NCBI GenBank assembly: GCA_021397845.1
Contig: CM038044.1
Location: 44,812,354-44,876,353, forward strand
Origin: Areca catechu
Taxonomy: Eukaryota > Streptophyta > Magnoliopsida > Arecales > Arecaceae
Length of the DNA stretch: 64,000 bases
Direction of reading: 5' to 3'
In this document: one piece after another, positions 34,147 to 44,324 of the stretch
How positions within the stretch are numbered: position 1 is the first letter of the stretch
Layout: every line of letters starts with the position of its first letter
Translations under genes and position numbers: made by a program
Notes under the pieces: generated by a model
The model's database searches: none
Told to the model about the DNA's origin: nothing
The model's input: the letters and a program-made list of their open reading frames with translations, nothing else

Positions 34147-35304
34147 TGATGTGGCAGGAAGCTGACGTGTAATCCCTGTTAGATGCCATGTTAGAAAAAC
34201 TGTCATGGTGGACACCCCACTTCGGAATCCTTTGACCAGGCCGAGCTCTCCCAGAATGACGAGGCGGCCCGCCAAAGCCAAGTTCCATCCTCCACCAAGT
34301 CAGCACCCGCGAGCTCGGGGCACCTAGGCCAGAGCTGAGCGACCACTTTTACTGAATCGAGCCCCTCCGAGGTTGAGCCCCCTAGATCAGAGTCGAGCTC
34401 AGCCCTCCTCCGCCAGGTCGAGCCCCTTCGAGGTCGAGCCCTCTAGGCTGGAGTCGCATGCTAACCTCCTCTACCATATTGAGCCCCTCTGAGGCTGAGC
34501 CCCCTGGACCGGAGTCGAGCTCAGCCCTCCTCTGCCAGGTTGAGCCCCTCCGAGGCCGAGCCCTCTGAGCAGGAGTCAAGCCTTCCTCCGTCGGGTCGAG
34601 CCCCTTCGAGGTCGAGCCCCCTGGGCCAGAGTCGAGCCCAGGCTCCTCTGCCAAGTCGAGCCCCTCTGAGGTCGAGCCCCCTGAGTCGGAGTCGAGTCCC
34701 AGCTCTCCAGTTTGGCAACCACCTCGGGCAATGCCACCCGGCACCAAAGGGAGCAGAGCTATCCCCGAGGCACCGATGGGCTGCCCGAGGACTATGAGAA
34801 GGCACCCATCATATCATAATAACTATCCGTAGCCACCACTTACACCAGAAGAGGAAGAAGCTCTCTGACCCGGGTGCCACGCTCTCCACCAACCACCTGC
34901 ACCACCAGAAAGTAGAAGTCAACTAGGAGATTTGAATCCCGGAGGTGGCGGCCCCCTAATTGAGATACTATCAAACCTCCCAAAATGGGGTGACTAGAAG
35001 GAGTGTCAGAGTGCATGGCAGCTTCTCTTATCATCAATCAGGAAATACATCCCGACCATGGCATGGAATACCGCCGCACATGCCTGCCAACACGAGGGAG
35101 ATCTCGAGGTAGGCATTCAACAATCACCTGGGCTTTAAAGAACCTTCGATGCCCCCAACAAGGAGGTATGCAATCTTAATCGCAAAACACTCATTCAAGC
35201 GAGTGAGGGAAAGGAAGCCATACAAGAGGGCCAATCCACCTCGGCTACCATCTCTCCCGGCACACTCGCACCCCCACTCTTACATCACTCACTCCTCCTA
35301 GCAT
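34147..35304 (+). repeat. G 5' LTR, first 1,158 bp
   Basis: It aligns with the 3' LTR from 51531 up to 'ctcctagcatgga', where an X remnant begins. The missing LTR end is found inverted at 41103-41264. About 44 bp are lost between the two parts. Open frames here on both strands are by-products of the GC-rich repeat. Confidence 0.85.
34359..34715 (+). repeat. GC-rich ~60-bp tandem repeat in the G LTR
   Basis: Six units start with GAGCCCC[TC]... at 34359, 34420, 34481, 34542, 34598 and 34658, giving steps of 61, 61, 61, 56 and 60. The array is also in the 3' LTR (51745-52095). Confidence 0.85.
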
Positions 35305-36429
35305 GGACTCACCAACGATCCTACCATCTGATCCCACCCTGCCACCCTGTTGCTGCTCTGCACCTCCACTCGCCAGCGAACAGAAATCCCTCCACCTTCC
35401 TCCTCATCGTCTGCATACCCACCGATAGCCAGACCCCACCCCTGAATCCTGACTCTAATTCCCAATACCTATCAACAAGAACAAGACAGAAGAATGACAA
35501 GTTTAGTAGAAGAGATGCCTTCTCGGTCCTCCGCGAACCTTCTGGAGCTGGCCGTTGCCGACTCCAACTTTTCGTCGCCGCCCCGCCATTCGGCCCGCCT
35601 CCCATGCATCATGGCGGACCCCGGCATCCTCTCCTCAACCGGTGCCATCGTCGATGACTTCCCACGGCATCGCCTTCGCCACCGCCGGGGCACCGGATCA
35701 TTGTAGCCCACCATCTCCCCCTCCGCGCGACCCCCGACCCTGCCTCTCCCTCCAGCTGGTCCTTCTCCTACGACCATGATGCCCTGCTCCTCTAGCTCCA
35801 TTCCAACCTCCCAGCTGGCATCGATGTCCTTCACATCGGCACCCTTCGTGGCCTCCCCGATGGCCTCAACCCCATCAACGACCGAAGCTCCATCGGACCT
35901 CCTCCCTCCGAATCGTCCCGACGCCTTCTTCTCCGGATCGCCCCGACGCCCAGCTCCCCTGTTCCATGAAGCCACTGTTCCGCCATCAACGAAGACAGCC
36001 CCAGGCTTGCCTTCCTCCCGGTCCACCATCACCCGACAACTTTCATCCAGTCGACCCCGAGCTCGGTTCACCTCCCTGCTCCTCGGGCTCACCGTAGCAG
36101 TTCTAGGCATCCCCAACACCGGCCTCTTCTCTGGACCACCTCTCCTCAGAGATCTCGCCCGAACACCTCCTTCCGTCCGGTGCAAAGCTCCTATTCCAAG
36201 AAGCATGCAAGAAGAAAATTTGACGATCTGCTATTGAAAGAAGACGGGAATAGCTATTCCCGCTATTCCTGCTATTCTGCACTTATCCCAGCCCTATTCC
36301 TGATTCGAATAAGCCTGTTTATTTTAATTTGGGTTGAGTTTAAAAAAATAATAAAAAAAATCTATAGATCATGTGCATCCTAAAGCCGGCCTAACTCGAC
36401 GGAGTCTAGTTTTCCCCACCTCAAGGGAA
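35305..36429 (+). mobile_element. X1 remnant: LTR end plus captured sequence
   Basis: The first 23 bases (CTCACCAACGATCCTACCATCTG at 35305-35327, over 20 only as a span) equal the end of the X LTR. GC-rich interior with a TPS gene fragment follows, then an AT-rich tail and a short conserved stretch (cccacctcaagggaa) abutting the X LTR at 36430. One side belongs to X1 and the other to X2. The exact crossover between them is not visible. Confidence 0.6.
35515..35967 (+). pseudogene. captured N-terminal fragment of a class II trehalose-phosphate synthase
   Basis: Frame 1 from ATG 35515 reads MPSRSSANLLELAVADSNFS, resembling the conserved start of plant class II TPS proteins (SRSY.NLL.LA). About 35 residues on, LPCIMADPGILSSTG fits the 'R.MTVPG..SE' segment. 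A frameshift near 35690 moves to frame 3, where IIVAHHLPLRA, WSFSYDHDALLL and LPAGIDVLHIGTLRG match the 'IVANQLP', 'W.FSWD.DSLLLQL' and 'EVLYVGSLR' motifs in the right order. A TAG at 35793 replaces an expected CAG. Class II TPS proteins are regulatory relatives of trehalose-6-phosphate synthase. Only about the first 120 residues are here, with no glucosyltransferase core. High GC matches a monocot 5' exon. It is a pseudogene fragment carried between X sequences. Confidence 0.8.
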
Positions 36430-37092
36430 TGATGGGGACCTCACCAGCACAAATCCCAGAGAAAGCACGAATCTTGGAGCTGCACAAATCTTGAAACATA
36501 TCTAGAATAAATTTAGGATTTATCTTTTATTTGAAACTTGAATTAGGATTTGGTTGGTTAGGATTTAGATATGGATAGGCTTATCTTATCCTATCTTGTA
36601 TTTGAATTTGAATCATTCCTATCTTTTTATCTTGTATTCAAATTCAAATGAGGATTGGACATGTCTATAAATACCACCCTTAGTCATTTGTAAAAAAAAA
36701 AAAAGAAGTTTAGTCAAGTTTTGGGAATGAAAATGAGTTTTAGAAAAGAGTATTTTTTTTTATTTTACTCCATGAGGAGAGGGTGTGAGGCCCAACCCCA
36801 GGACATGATGTGAGGTCTTGCTCAGTTATCCCCTTCCTATTCCATCTTCTCTATTCCCTCATGGCCTTTGAGATCCATCCTAGCACCTCCAAGTATCGAG
36901 GAGGGTGTAATGCCCTAGAGGTGAGATACCTCTTCGTTAGGGTGAGTCCCAAAGTCCATGAGATCCATATCCCTATCCTACATCCCCACTATTCCTTTGC
37001 CACCCCTAGAAAATAAATTACCAAAAAAAATAGTACCCTAATTTAGGTGACTTCTAGGCTCACCAACGATCCCACCCATCTGTCCTTCATCA
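36430..37092 (+). repeat. X2 LTR A (663 bp, now inverted)
   Basis: It runs TGATGGGGACC to ...GTCCTTCATCA, with a TATA box TATAAATA at 36666-36673. It is followed by ATACC (37093-37097), the reverse complement of GGTAT that follows X2's other LTR at 44325, so it is the displaced left flank of X2. Confidence 0.85.
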
Positions 37093-38000
37093 ATACCTGG
37101 CATATCAACCGCCATCCAGGTGAACACATCTACGTTCGCCAGTAGGAACTCCAATAGGTGGGCCCTTTCATCTTCTTGTAGCTGGGCCCCAATCTGCACC
37201 ATCTTCTCCTGGTCGGCTCCGAGCGGATAAGACAACAGGTGTTCAACCGGGCCACCCTTGGGGTCTTGCACCCTTTGGTCGAGCTCATCCACCCTGGGAT
37301 CATCCTCGTGGACTTTGGTACCTGGGAGAGTGTGGAAAAAGTGTTGAATCGGCTGAGGTGCACCTCATATTTCATCGACTCCATAAGGAGTTAGGAACTG
37401 CACCAGCAGCCATTTCATAGAGATGACGACATCGAGTAGATTGAGCCCGGGTTGGCCAAGGATCACATTATAGGCCGAAAGAAGTCTAACTACCATGAAG
37501 GTCATCATGATAGTGCTCTACCGAGGTGGGGTCCTAGCAGTGACTGGGAGTGTGATCTCTCCCTCAACCCTCACATAATCCCCCATGAAGCCGACAAGGG
37601 GCGTATGCACAGGTTTAAGCTGTGCGGGAGATAAATTCATTATGGAGAGGCATCATAAAAAAGCACATCTATGGAGCTTCAACTATCAACCATGATGCAT
37701 TTTACAGGATGCTTCGTGATCGTCATTTCGATGACCATGGCATCGTTATTTATATTTTCCTCCCCGTCTTCCCCTTCCCTCATAAAGGGGAGTACATTTT
37801 TAGAATGCCCTGGCCCCCGAGCCTTCTTAGATGCACGCTCGGCATCCCAACATATCATCCCCATCGGCTTCTCGATAGGATAGTTATCCACTGTAGGAAC
37901 TGGAGGGAGAGCGACGAGCGCTTGAGGTTCCGCTGGAGGTCTGCCCCCCATGAACCTCCTAAGGTAGCCTCTCTTTATGAGTTTTTCGATCTCCTTCTTG
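37093..38000 (-). pseudogene. G protease region (inverted)
   Basis: Minus strand, reading from 38000: KEIEKLIKRGYLRRFMGGRP continues the gag C-terminus interrupted by D3. The protease domain follows: AMVIEMTITKHPVKCIMVDS, then GSSIDVLFYDAS, with the catalytic D-S-G (VDSGSS) at about 37690. The link to RT ends with ADMPGID-type sequence (...FTWMAVDMPGID, about 37110). The polyprotein stops here at the X2 boundary, and its continuation (GIPSDIITHKL) is on the plus strand at 44325. Stops near 37640 and 37520 disrupt it. The protease would cleave Gag-Pol in the particle. Confidence 0.82.
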
Positions 38001-39562
38001 TGGTGGGGACACCAGGATCAGACACAGATCCTTGGATCCCATATGGTTTACTTAGTCATGTGTCAAAGTTTTGAAAGTTTTGTAATCAATTAAGATTGAG
38101 TCCTGTAATAAGTTGAGGTTAGTTGATTTGTCTTAACCCTCAACCTAGTCAGTATTTTGAGTCCTGTCATCAATTATGAGTCCAGTATGAGCCCAATTTT
38201 TATACAAGAGAGGAGGTCACCCTATTTTGGAGTTCCACCAGGACACATCCAGGAGTCAGAGGCCACTACATTAGCCCATTAGATTTTGTGTGACAACCCA
38301 GGATCCAAGATGCTTCCGGAAACCCTGATTCCTTCCAGATGCCCTCTAGATGCCCATATTCCCTTCCAGATGCCAGAGCATATTCTCAGAATAGGGCACC
38401 CATGATTCCAGAGGTCCACCTACATCCAAGCCCAAAGAAATCAAGCCCAGGTGCCAAGCCCAAGCCCTTAAGAAGCAAGATTCCAGGGAATATTCCTGCT
38501 ACCAGGCTAACATGCCACCCCAGCTTCTAGAGGCCCAAACCCATGCACCCAAGCCCCTTTAGGCCAGCCCCTTGCTACTCCTTGAGGCCCAACACGTCCC
38601 CCTAGGCATCCTTGAAGTGTTGACCAAGTCCAAGAGGTGTCCTTGAGTGGAATAGTCAAAGCATGAAGGGAAAAGGAGAAGACTAGGTCAATTCCTAACC
38701 TAATGGGGATTTGTTTTTCTAACCTAGATAGGAAAGGACTTGTATTCCAATCTGGAAGAGGACTTGTAACCCAAGTATAACCATGGTTAGTGAGGGCATG
38801 GGAACTCTATAAATACCCCACCCCTCCCCCTCTTGTAATCAACTTTTATTCATGATATCAAAACCCTGGTGAATTTATTTTGAGCTTGCGAGCTTGTGTT
38901 ACTTTATTTTTTTGGTTCTTTGGTTTGTGTTTGTGTTTCCTTGCTGCCCTAGCATCCTTCCACACCGTGAATCACTGCCATCCAAGCCTTCACACGTGCA
39001 AGAAGGAGTGCCCTAGGCCACCAAGCAAGGAGATCTTCATCAAGCTTCAAGCCACCCCGCTTCTAAACCCTAACCTGATTCCTTCTAAACCTAGTTTTCT
39101 TTCTTTTTCTTACTTGCTATTTTGATTGACCCTTGACATTTTGCAGGATCCTCAAGGTGTTTCACCTCCCCAAAGGAGGCTTTCCTTGCATCCAGAACCA
39201 TCCAAATAGCCATCTAATCAAGGGAACCAAACTTCATCATCCAGACTCCAATCAGAGTGCTGTGTGATCTCTTCATCGGAAGTCCTTCAAATCACTAATT
39301 GGTAACATCCTTCCCTTCTTTTAATTTCTGATTTGATGAAGATAAGCTATCCTAATCTGGGAGTTTCTCAATTCTCAAGTCCTGGAATTTATTATTTTGC
39401 ATGAGTTTGCCTGCGATACGATGATTATATGCATTGCTCTTCTTCTTGCTAGTTTTTACTTTTATTTGAGAATTTAGCTTACAAACTAAATTATAAAAAT
39501 TATAAAAAAAATTATTTTACTATTTTTCCTATGTGTAGCAATCTTAGAGTCATCCCGCATCA
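38001..39562 (+). mobile_element. D3: solo LTR of the D family (1,562 bp)
   Basis: It starts TGGTGGGGACACC and ends ATCCCGCATCA. It has an exact 5-bp target duplication TCTTG (37996-38000 and 39563-39567) and a TATA box at 38818-38825. No interior remains, so LTR-LTR recombination removed it. It splits the G gag reading frame just after the zinc-binding motif. Confidence 0.92.
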
Positions 39563-39567
39563 TCTTG

Positions 39568-41074
39568 AGGTTATGGCATTCCTTGGTGTCATGGTCGTGG
39601 TCGTAGTGGTAGCGACAATACTTCATCTTGTCATAGCTAGTGGATGGCCTCATCGGAGGTGGGCACTTCAGGTAGGGCTCACCTTCGATCTCCATCAGAA
39701 TCTTCATATTTGGGGTGAGCAGGGGGATAAGTCTCTCTTCTTGAGCTAGGGCACACCTCGATCTTGACCCCTGGTGGAAGTTCAAAGCTGGAGGTCCTGG
39801 CTTCCGCATCCCGGATGTCTCGACAGGAGCTGGTTTCTTCAATAGCTTTCCATCTAGGTCCCTCCTCGTACAATCCGCCTCCTCGGCATAGACATACTTT
39901 TGAGCTCAGAGGAGGAGCTCGGAGTAGCTCTTGGGGGGCTTTTTGTCGAGTGAGTAGGTCAGGTGGGAAGTCATGAGCCCTCGCTTTAGTGCCAGCATGG
40001 CGATTGACTCTTCAAGGTTATAAATCTCCAACACAGCAACCTTGAAGCAGGCCACGTAGTCTCGAGGGGCTCGCGGTCCTATTGCTGGATGGAGAAGAGG
40101 CTATCTGCCTCACGTGGCACCTTCCAATAAGTGTCGAAGTGAACCATGAACTTCTGCTCTAGCTGAGCAAAAGAACCAATGCTTTCGGGCTCGAGACGGG
40201 TGAACCAGACCCGAGCCACCTTCCGAAGGGTTGCTGGGAAGGTGATCAAAGAAGGACGTCGGTGGCCCCCTGGACCCTCATGAGGGCCTTGTAGCTTTCC
40301 AGGTGGTCCAGGGGGTTGATGGTCCCATCATAGGGATCCACCTGCGACTTCCGGAATCGGATAGGAATCGGCTACTGTTGGATTTCTGGGAAGAAGGGGG
40401 GACAGGCATCATAGCCCGTTGGCTCGTCAGCGAAGCCCTGCATGTTCACAAATTGGCAGGATAACTCCGCCAGCTTGTGCTCGTGCTCCTCCAGGCGCTT
40501 CTCAGCTGTGCGCCTGATGGCCTCATCAATAGAACCTTCTATTGAAAGAGACGCGGAAGGTGACATGGGTGCACGGTGCTCATGAAGGGTAGACTTGCCT
40601 CTTTGACCTCGATGGGGTTTGGTTGTTACCTGCTTAAGGGTCGGGGAGCGGCTCTCCCTGTCGGTAGACCCGGCTCATTATCTTTTCGCCAGAGTCGGAT
40701 GACTACCCCGAGGGTCGGTGATTGCCCGTGGCTACGAAGGCCTTCCTTGGAAGGAACGCAGGCTGTCGCAGGGTGCTGCGGCATGGGCCATGGGGATTTC
40801 TGGCTATTGATGGTTAGCCAAGGATCGTTGCTGGTGCTGGAGCTAGTGCACTGCCATAACAAAGATCTGCATTTGCTGGGCGAGTGCGGCCAGCTGAGAT
40901 TTCACCTAAGGTGGTTGAGGTAATGCGGGTGGTTTTACTTTCGGGACATGCGGGTTTCCTCAAGAAGGAGAGTCTCCCACATGGCTGGTGGAAGCTTCTC
41001 TTGCTCGCATTATTACCATCCTCCTGATGGACCCGCTTGTAGAGGGACTGGCTTTTGGAACAAAGGGCCTGCAT
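39568..41074 (-). pseudogene. G gag (inverted)
   Basis: Minus strand: a start near 40566 (MSPSASLSIEGSIDEAIRRT) is followed by a coiled segment, and the retrotransposon Gag capsid block follows at about 40370-40050 (PYDGTINPLDHLESYKALM, WFTRLEPESIGSFAQLEQKF). The zinc-binding motif C-x3-H-x8-H-x4-C (YCRYHYDHDHDTKECHNLK) lies at 39630-39570. Several frame changes and stops occur between 40050 and 39880. Upstream up to 41074 is leader. Gag would package the RNA. The zinc motif ends at the D3 insertion and resumes at 38000. Confidence 0.8.
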
Positions 41075-41084
41075 TAGTCACCCC

Positions 41085-41264
41085 CTACCTCGTGCGCCAA
41101 TCTGTTGCCGCCAAAATCATCGTGGCCCGTAGCTGCTGTCGGCATCGGATCACCTCTTATCTTCTTGGGGTTGACTTGTGCTTTAGAGCCTGCAAAACAA
41201 GGTCTCATACCTGGGCCGGGGATTCCAACGAGGGCACTCTGATGGTCAAGTCAGTGATGATCCA
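41085..41264 (-). repeat. G 5' LTR end and primer site (inverted)
   Basis: Plus-strand 41103-41264 is the reverse complement of the last 162 bases of the G LTR (compare 52733-52894). It ends TGTTGCCGCC..., and the minus strand continues GATTGGCGCACGA as the primer site. This is the missing end of the split 5' LTR. Confidence 0.85.
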
Positions 41265-41893
41265 GGGGAACAGATGGTAGGATCGTTGGCGAGTCTAGAA
41301 GTCACCTAGATTAGGATACCATTTTTTTTAAAATTTTTTTTTTAGGGATGGTGAAGGAATAATGGGGATGTAGGATAGGGATCTAGCTCTCATGGACTTT
41401 AGAACTCACCCTAACGAAGAGACCTCTCACCTCTAGGGCATGACACCCTCCTCGATACTTGGAGGCGCTAGGATGGATCTCAAAGGCCATGAGAATGGAA
41501 TGGGAAGGGGCATAACTGGGCATGACCTCACATCATGTCCTGGGGTTGGGCCTCACACCCTCTCCTCATGAAGTGAAATAAAAAACCCACTCTTTTCTAA
41601 AACTCATTTTCATTCACTAAAACTTGACTAAACTTTTTTTTTTTTTACAAAGGAGTGAGGATGGTATTTATAGACCTATCCAACCCTCATTTGAATTTGA
41701 ATACAAGATAAAAAGATAGAAATAATTCAAATTCAAATACAAGATAGGATAAGATAAGTCTATCCATATCTCAATCCTAATTCAAATTTCAAATAAAAAA
41801 TAAATCCTAAATTTATTCTAGATATGTTCCAAGATTCATGTGGCTCCAAGATTCGTGCTTGCTCCGGGATTCATGCTGGTGAGGTCCCCATCA
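41265..41893 (-). repeat. X1 LTR (629 bp)
   Basis: It runs from GGGGAACAGATGG (the first bases TGAT are not distinguishable) to GGTCCCCATCA. A minus-strand TATA box is at 41665-41672. TTCCCTTGAGGTGGGG, a polypurine-like tract on the minus strand, follows. Left of it is the inverted G LTR. Confidence 0.8.
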
Positions 41894-43680
41894 TTCCCTT
41901 GAGGTGGGGAGAACTCGACTCCGTCGAGTCAGGATCAGAATCTAGCTTCAAGAGATTATTATTTTTATTTATTATTATTATTATTTTATTCTCCTCTGCT
42001 TTAAAATCTGTGCAGCTTTGAAAGTTGTGCAGCTTTGAGATATGTGCCTCCTTTGAGATCTGTGTAACTCCAAAAATTGTGCAACTTTGAGAACCGTGCA
42101 GGATGTGAAGTCGGCAACAAGGGCAGAAGTTGCCTTCATGATCATGCACTGGAGCTTCTTCTTCTCCCTTCTCCATGGACCAGAATCTGGAATAGGGGAG
42201 GCTCGTAGAGGGCAGTCCGGCGGGCATTTGTCGGTGGCGGCGCTGGGGTGGAGACGGTGGCTCAAACGGTGGTGGTCATCGAATCTTCTGGACGGGGGAA
42301 GGCAAAGGCTCAGGCGGTTGTGGAGGCTCCGATCCGAGGAGCTTCGACCATAGAGGAAGAAGATGGTCACGAGCTCAGCTTGCACAAGGTGGAGGGGATG
42401 GCTTTCAGGGAGCAATCCGGTGGGCGATGGAATTAGCGACCGGACGACGGAGGAAAGGGCTTTGCGGGAGATCGTGGCGGTTGCGACAGCATGGAAGTCA
42501 GCAGACCTGTGGCACAAGGGAGCTTGCTGGGAGGCTTCGGACAGGATCTCCACCGGTGTTCTCGAAGGAGCCGTCGCTAGAGAAGGGGCGGCACGAAGAT
42601 TTGGACTGGAGGATGAAGCTGCTTCCATTCGGTTCCAGGCTACGGAGGCGGTCGGCTTCTTCATGGAGAGTTGCGGGGAGTTGACGATCGGCGGCTACTG
42701 GGTGGGTGAGAAGACGGTGGTGCTTTTGCCAGAGGAGGTGGGAGACGTGGTGGGCCTGGACGGTGAGGAAGAAGGTGGAGCCGGGGAGTGCCACGGTCGA
42801 TTTGGTCCGGAGGGGGGCGATCGGATGAGGTCGGTGCTGGCGTGGTGAAATCGGCAATCACGTCGGGCTTCACGGGTGGTAGAGAAGAGGGGGGGCTTTG
42901 CCTTGGATTGTATACCGGAGGAAGGGAGGGATCCAGAGAGGATGGGCAACTGGAGTCATCCTTTGGTGGGGAAGCTCTCGGTGAGGAGAACCATGGTGCG
43001 GGCCAGCAAGGTCCAGATGTCTGTGAGGGGGTCGGCAGTGCTCACCGACAGCGACGCCGGCTGGGGCGACGAAGAGGAGCCGGTTGGGTGGATTCCAGTG
43101 GAGAGGAGAGAGAGGGAGTGCCAAAGGAGCAAGCCGGCGAGGACGATGATGGTGGTGGCACCGTCGCCGGCGACGGGAGGGAGGACCGATCTCCTTGCAA
43201 AAGCGGAGGATCGAGTCTGGGTTCTCGGTGGACTGACGTTTGGCAGGGAGGGTGCGGGAGGCCATGAGGGGCAAGTCGGGGGGACGTTGTTCTGGGGCTC
43301 TCCGGTTGGGTGATTTGGGGAAAAAGAAAGGGGACGGGTTTTGGCTCGGTGGTGGTTCTTAGGTGGGAAGGAGAAAAAAAGATAAAAGGGGATCAGCGAC
43401 GGGATTAGGATCGTCGGAGGAGTGGCATGGTGGAGGGCATGCTCGGGATGGCCAGCAGCGACGAAGTTCCAGGATCTGAGGAGGAAAAAATGACTGTCGG
43501 CGGAGGATGGAGTTTGGGAGGAAACACGGAAAGAAAGAAAATTGAATTGTTGGCAACTTCGATTTTTTTTTTTTTTGATCTGGGAACATAATAGGATGGG
43601 AAAAAAAAAAAATTGGATCAGTGGTGGAGAATCTGGATTGATATGAAGGTACCCTAATCTTCTAGCTCTGATACCAAAAT
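41894..43680 (-). other. interior of X1/X2, GC-rich and gene-like, unrecognised
   Basis: This is 1.8 kb of GC-rich sequence between two X LTRs. The minus strand has long open frames (43274-42870 starting MPLMASRTLPAKRQSTENPD; 42664-41981) rich in Ser, Pro and Arg. The plus strand is also open, as expected of high GC. The composition resembles a monocot first exon, so it may be captured host sequence, like the TPS fragment in X1, but I recognise no family. The initiator-tRNA primer site complement GCTCTGATACCA at 43665-43676 proves the minus orientation of X2. The left third (41990-42120) has repeats of GTGCAGCTTTGAGA type. Confidence 0.5.
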
Positions 43681-44324
43681 TGATGGGGAACAGATGGTAG
43701 GATCGTTGGCGAGCCTAGAAGTCACCTAGATTAGGGTACCATTTTTCTTTTAAATTTTTTTCAGGGATGGTGAAGGAATAGTGGGGATGTAGGATAAGGA
43801 TCTAGATCTCATGGACTTTGGAACTCACCCTAATGAAGAGACCTCTCACCTCTAGGGATGACACCCTCCTTGATACTTGGAGGCACTAGGATGGATCTCA
43901 AAGGCCACGAGGATGGAATGGGAAAGGGCATAACTGGGTATGACCTCACATCATGTCCTGGGGTTGGGCCTCACACCCTCTCCTCACGGAGTGAAATAAA
44001 AAATCCACTCTTTTCTAAAACTCATTTTCATTCACTAAAACTTGACTAAACTTTTTTTTTTTTACAAAGGAGTGAGGATGGTATTTATAGACCTGTCCAA
44101 CCCTCATTTGAATTTGAATACAAGATAAAAAGATAGAAATGATTCAAATTCAAATACAATATAGGATAAGATAAGCCTATCCATATCTCAATCCTAACCA
44201 ACCAAATCCTAATTCAAATTTCAAATAAAGATAAATCCTAAATTTATTCTGGATATGTTCCAAGATTCGCGTGGCTCCAAGATTTGTGCTTGCTCCGGGA
44301 TTGATGCTGGTGAGGTCCCCATCA
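43681..44324 (-). repeat. X2 LTR B (644 bp)
   Basis: It has perfect inverted 9-base ends, TGATGGGGA and TCCCCATCA. It is followed by target duplication GGTAT (44325-44329). It is about 90% similar to X1's LTR. Confidence 0.88.

Noticed and set aside
34382..34805. Several GC-rich ORFs in the G 5' LTR
   Set aside because: Produced by the ~60-bp repeat in every frame; the same frames recur in the 3' LTR.
35472..36206. 244-codon minus-strand ORF
   Set aside because: Antisense to the TPS fragment; openness is due to high GC.
42087..43313. Plus-strand ORFs over the X interior
   Set aside because: Gly/Arg/Glu-rich and opposite to the X orientation set by its primer site and TATA; treated as GC shadows.
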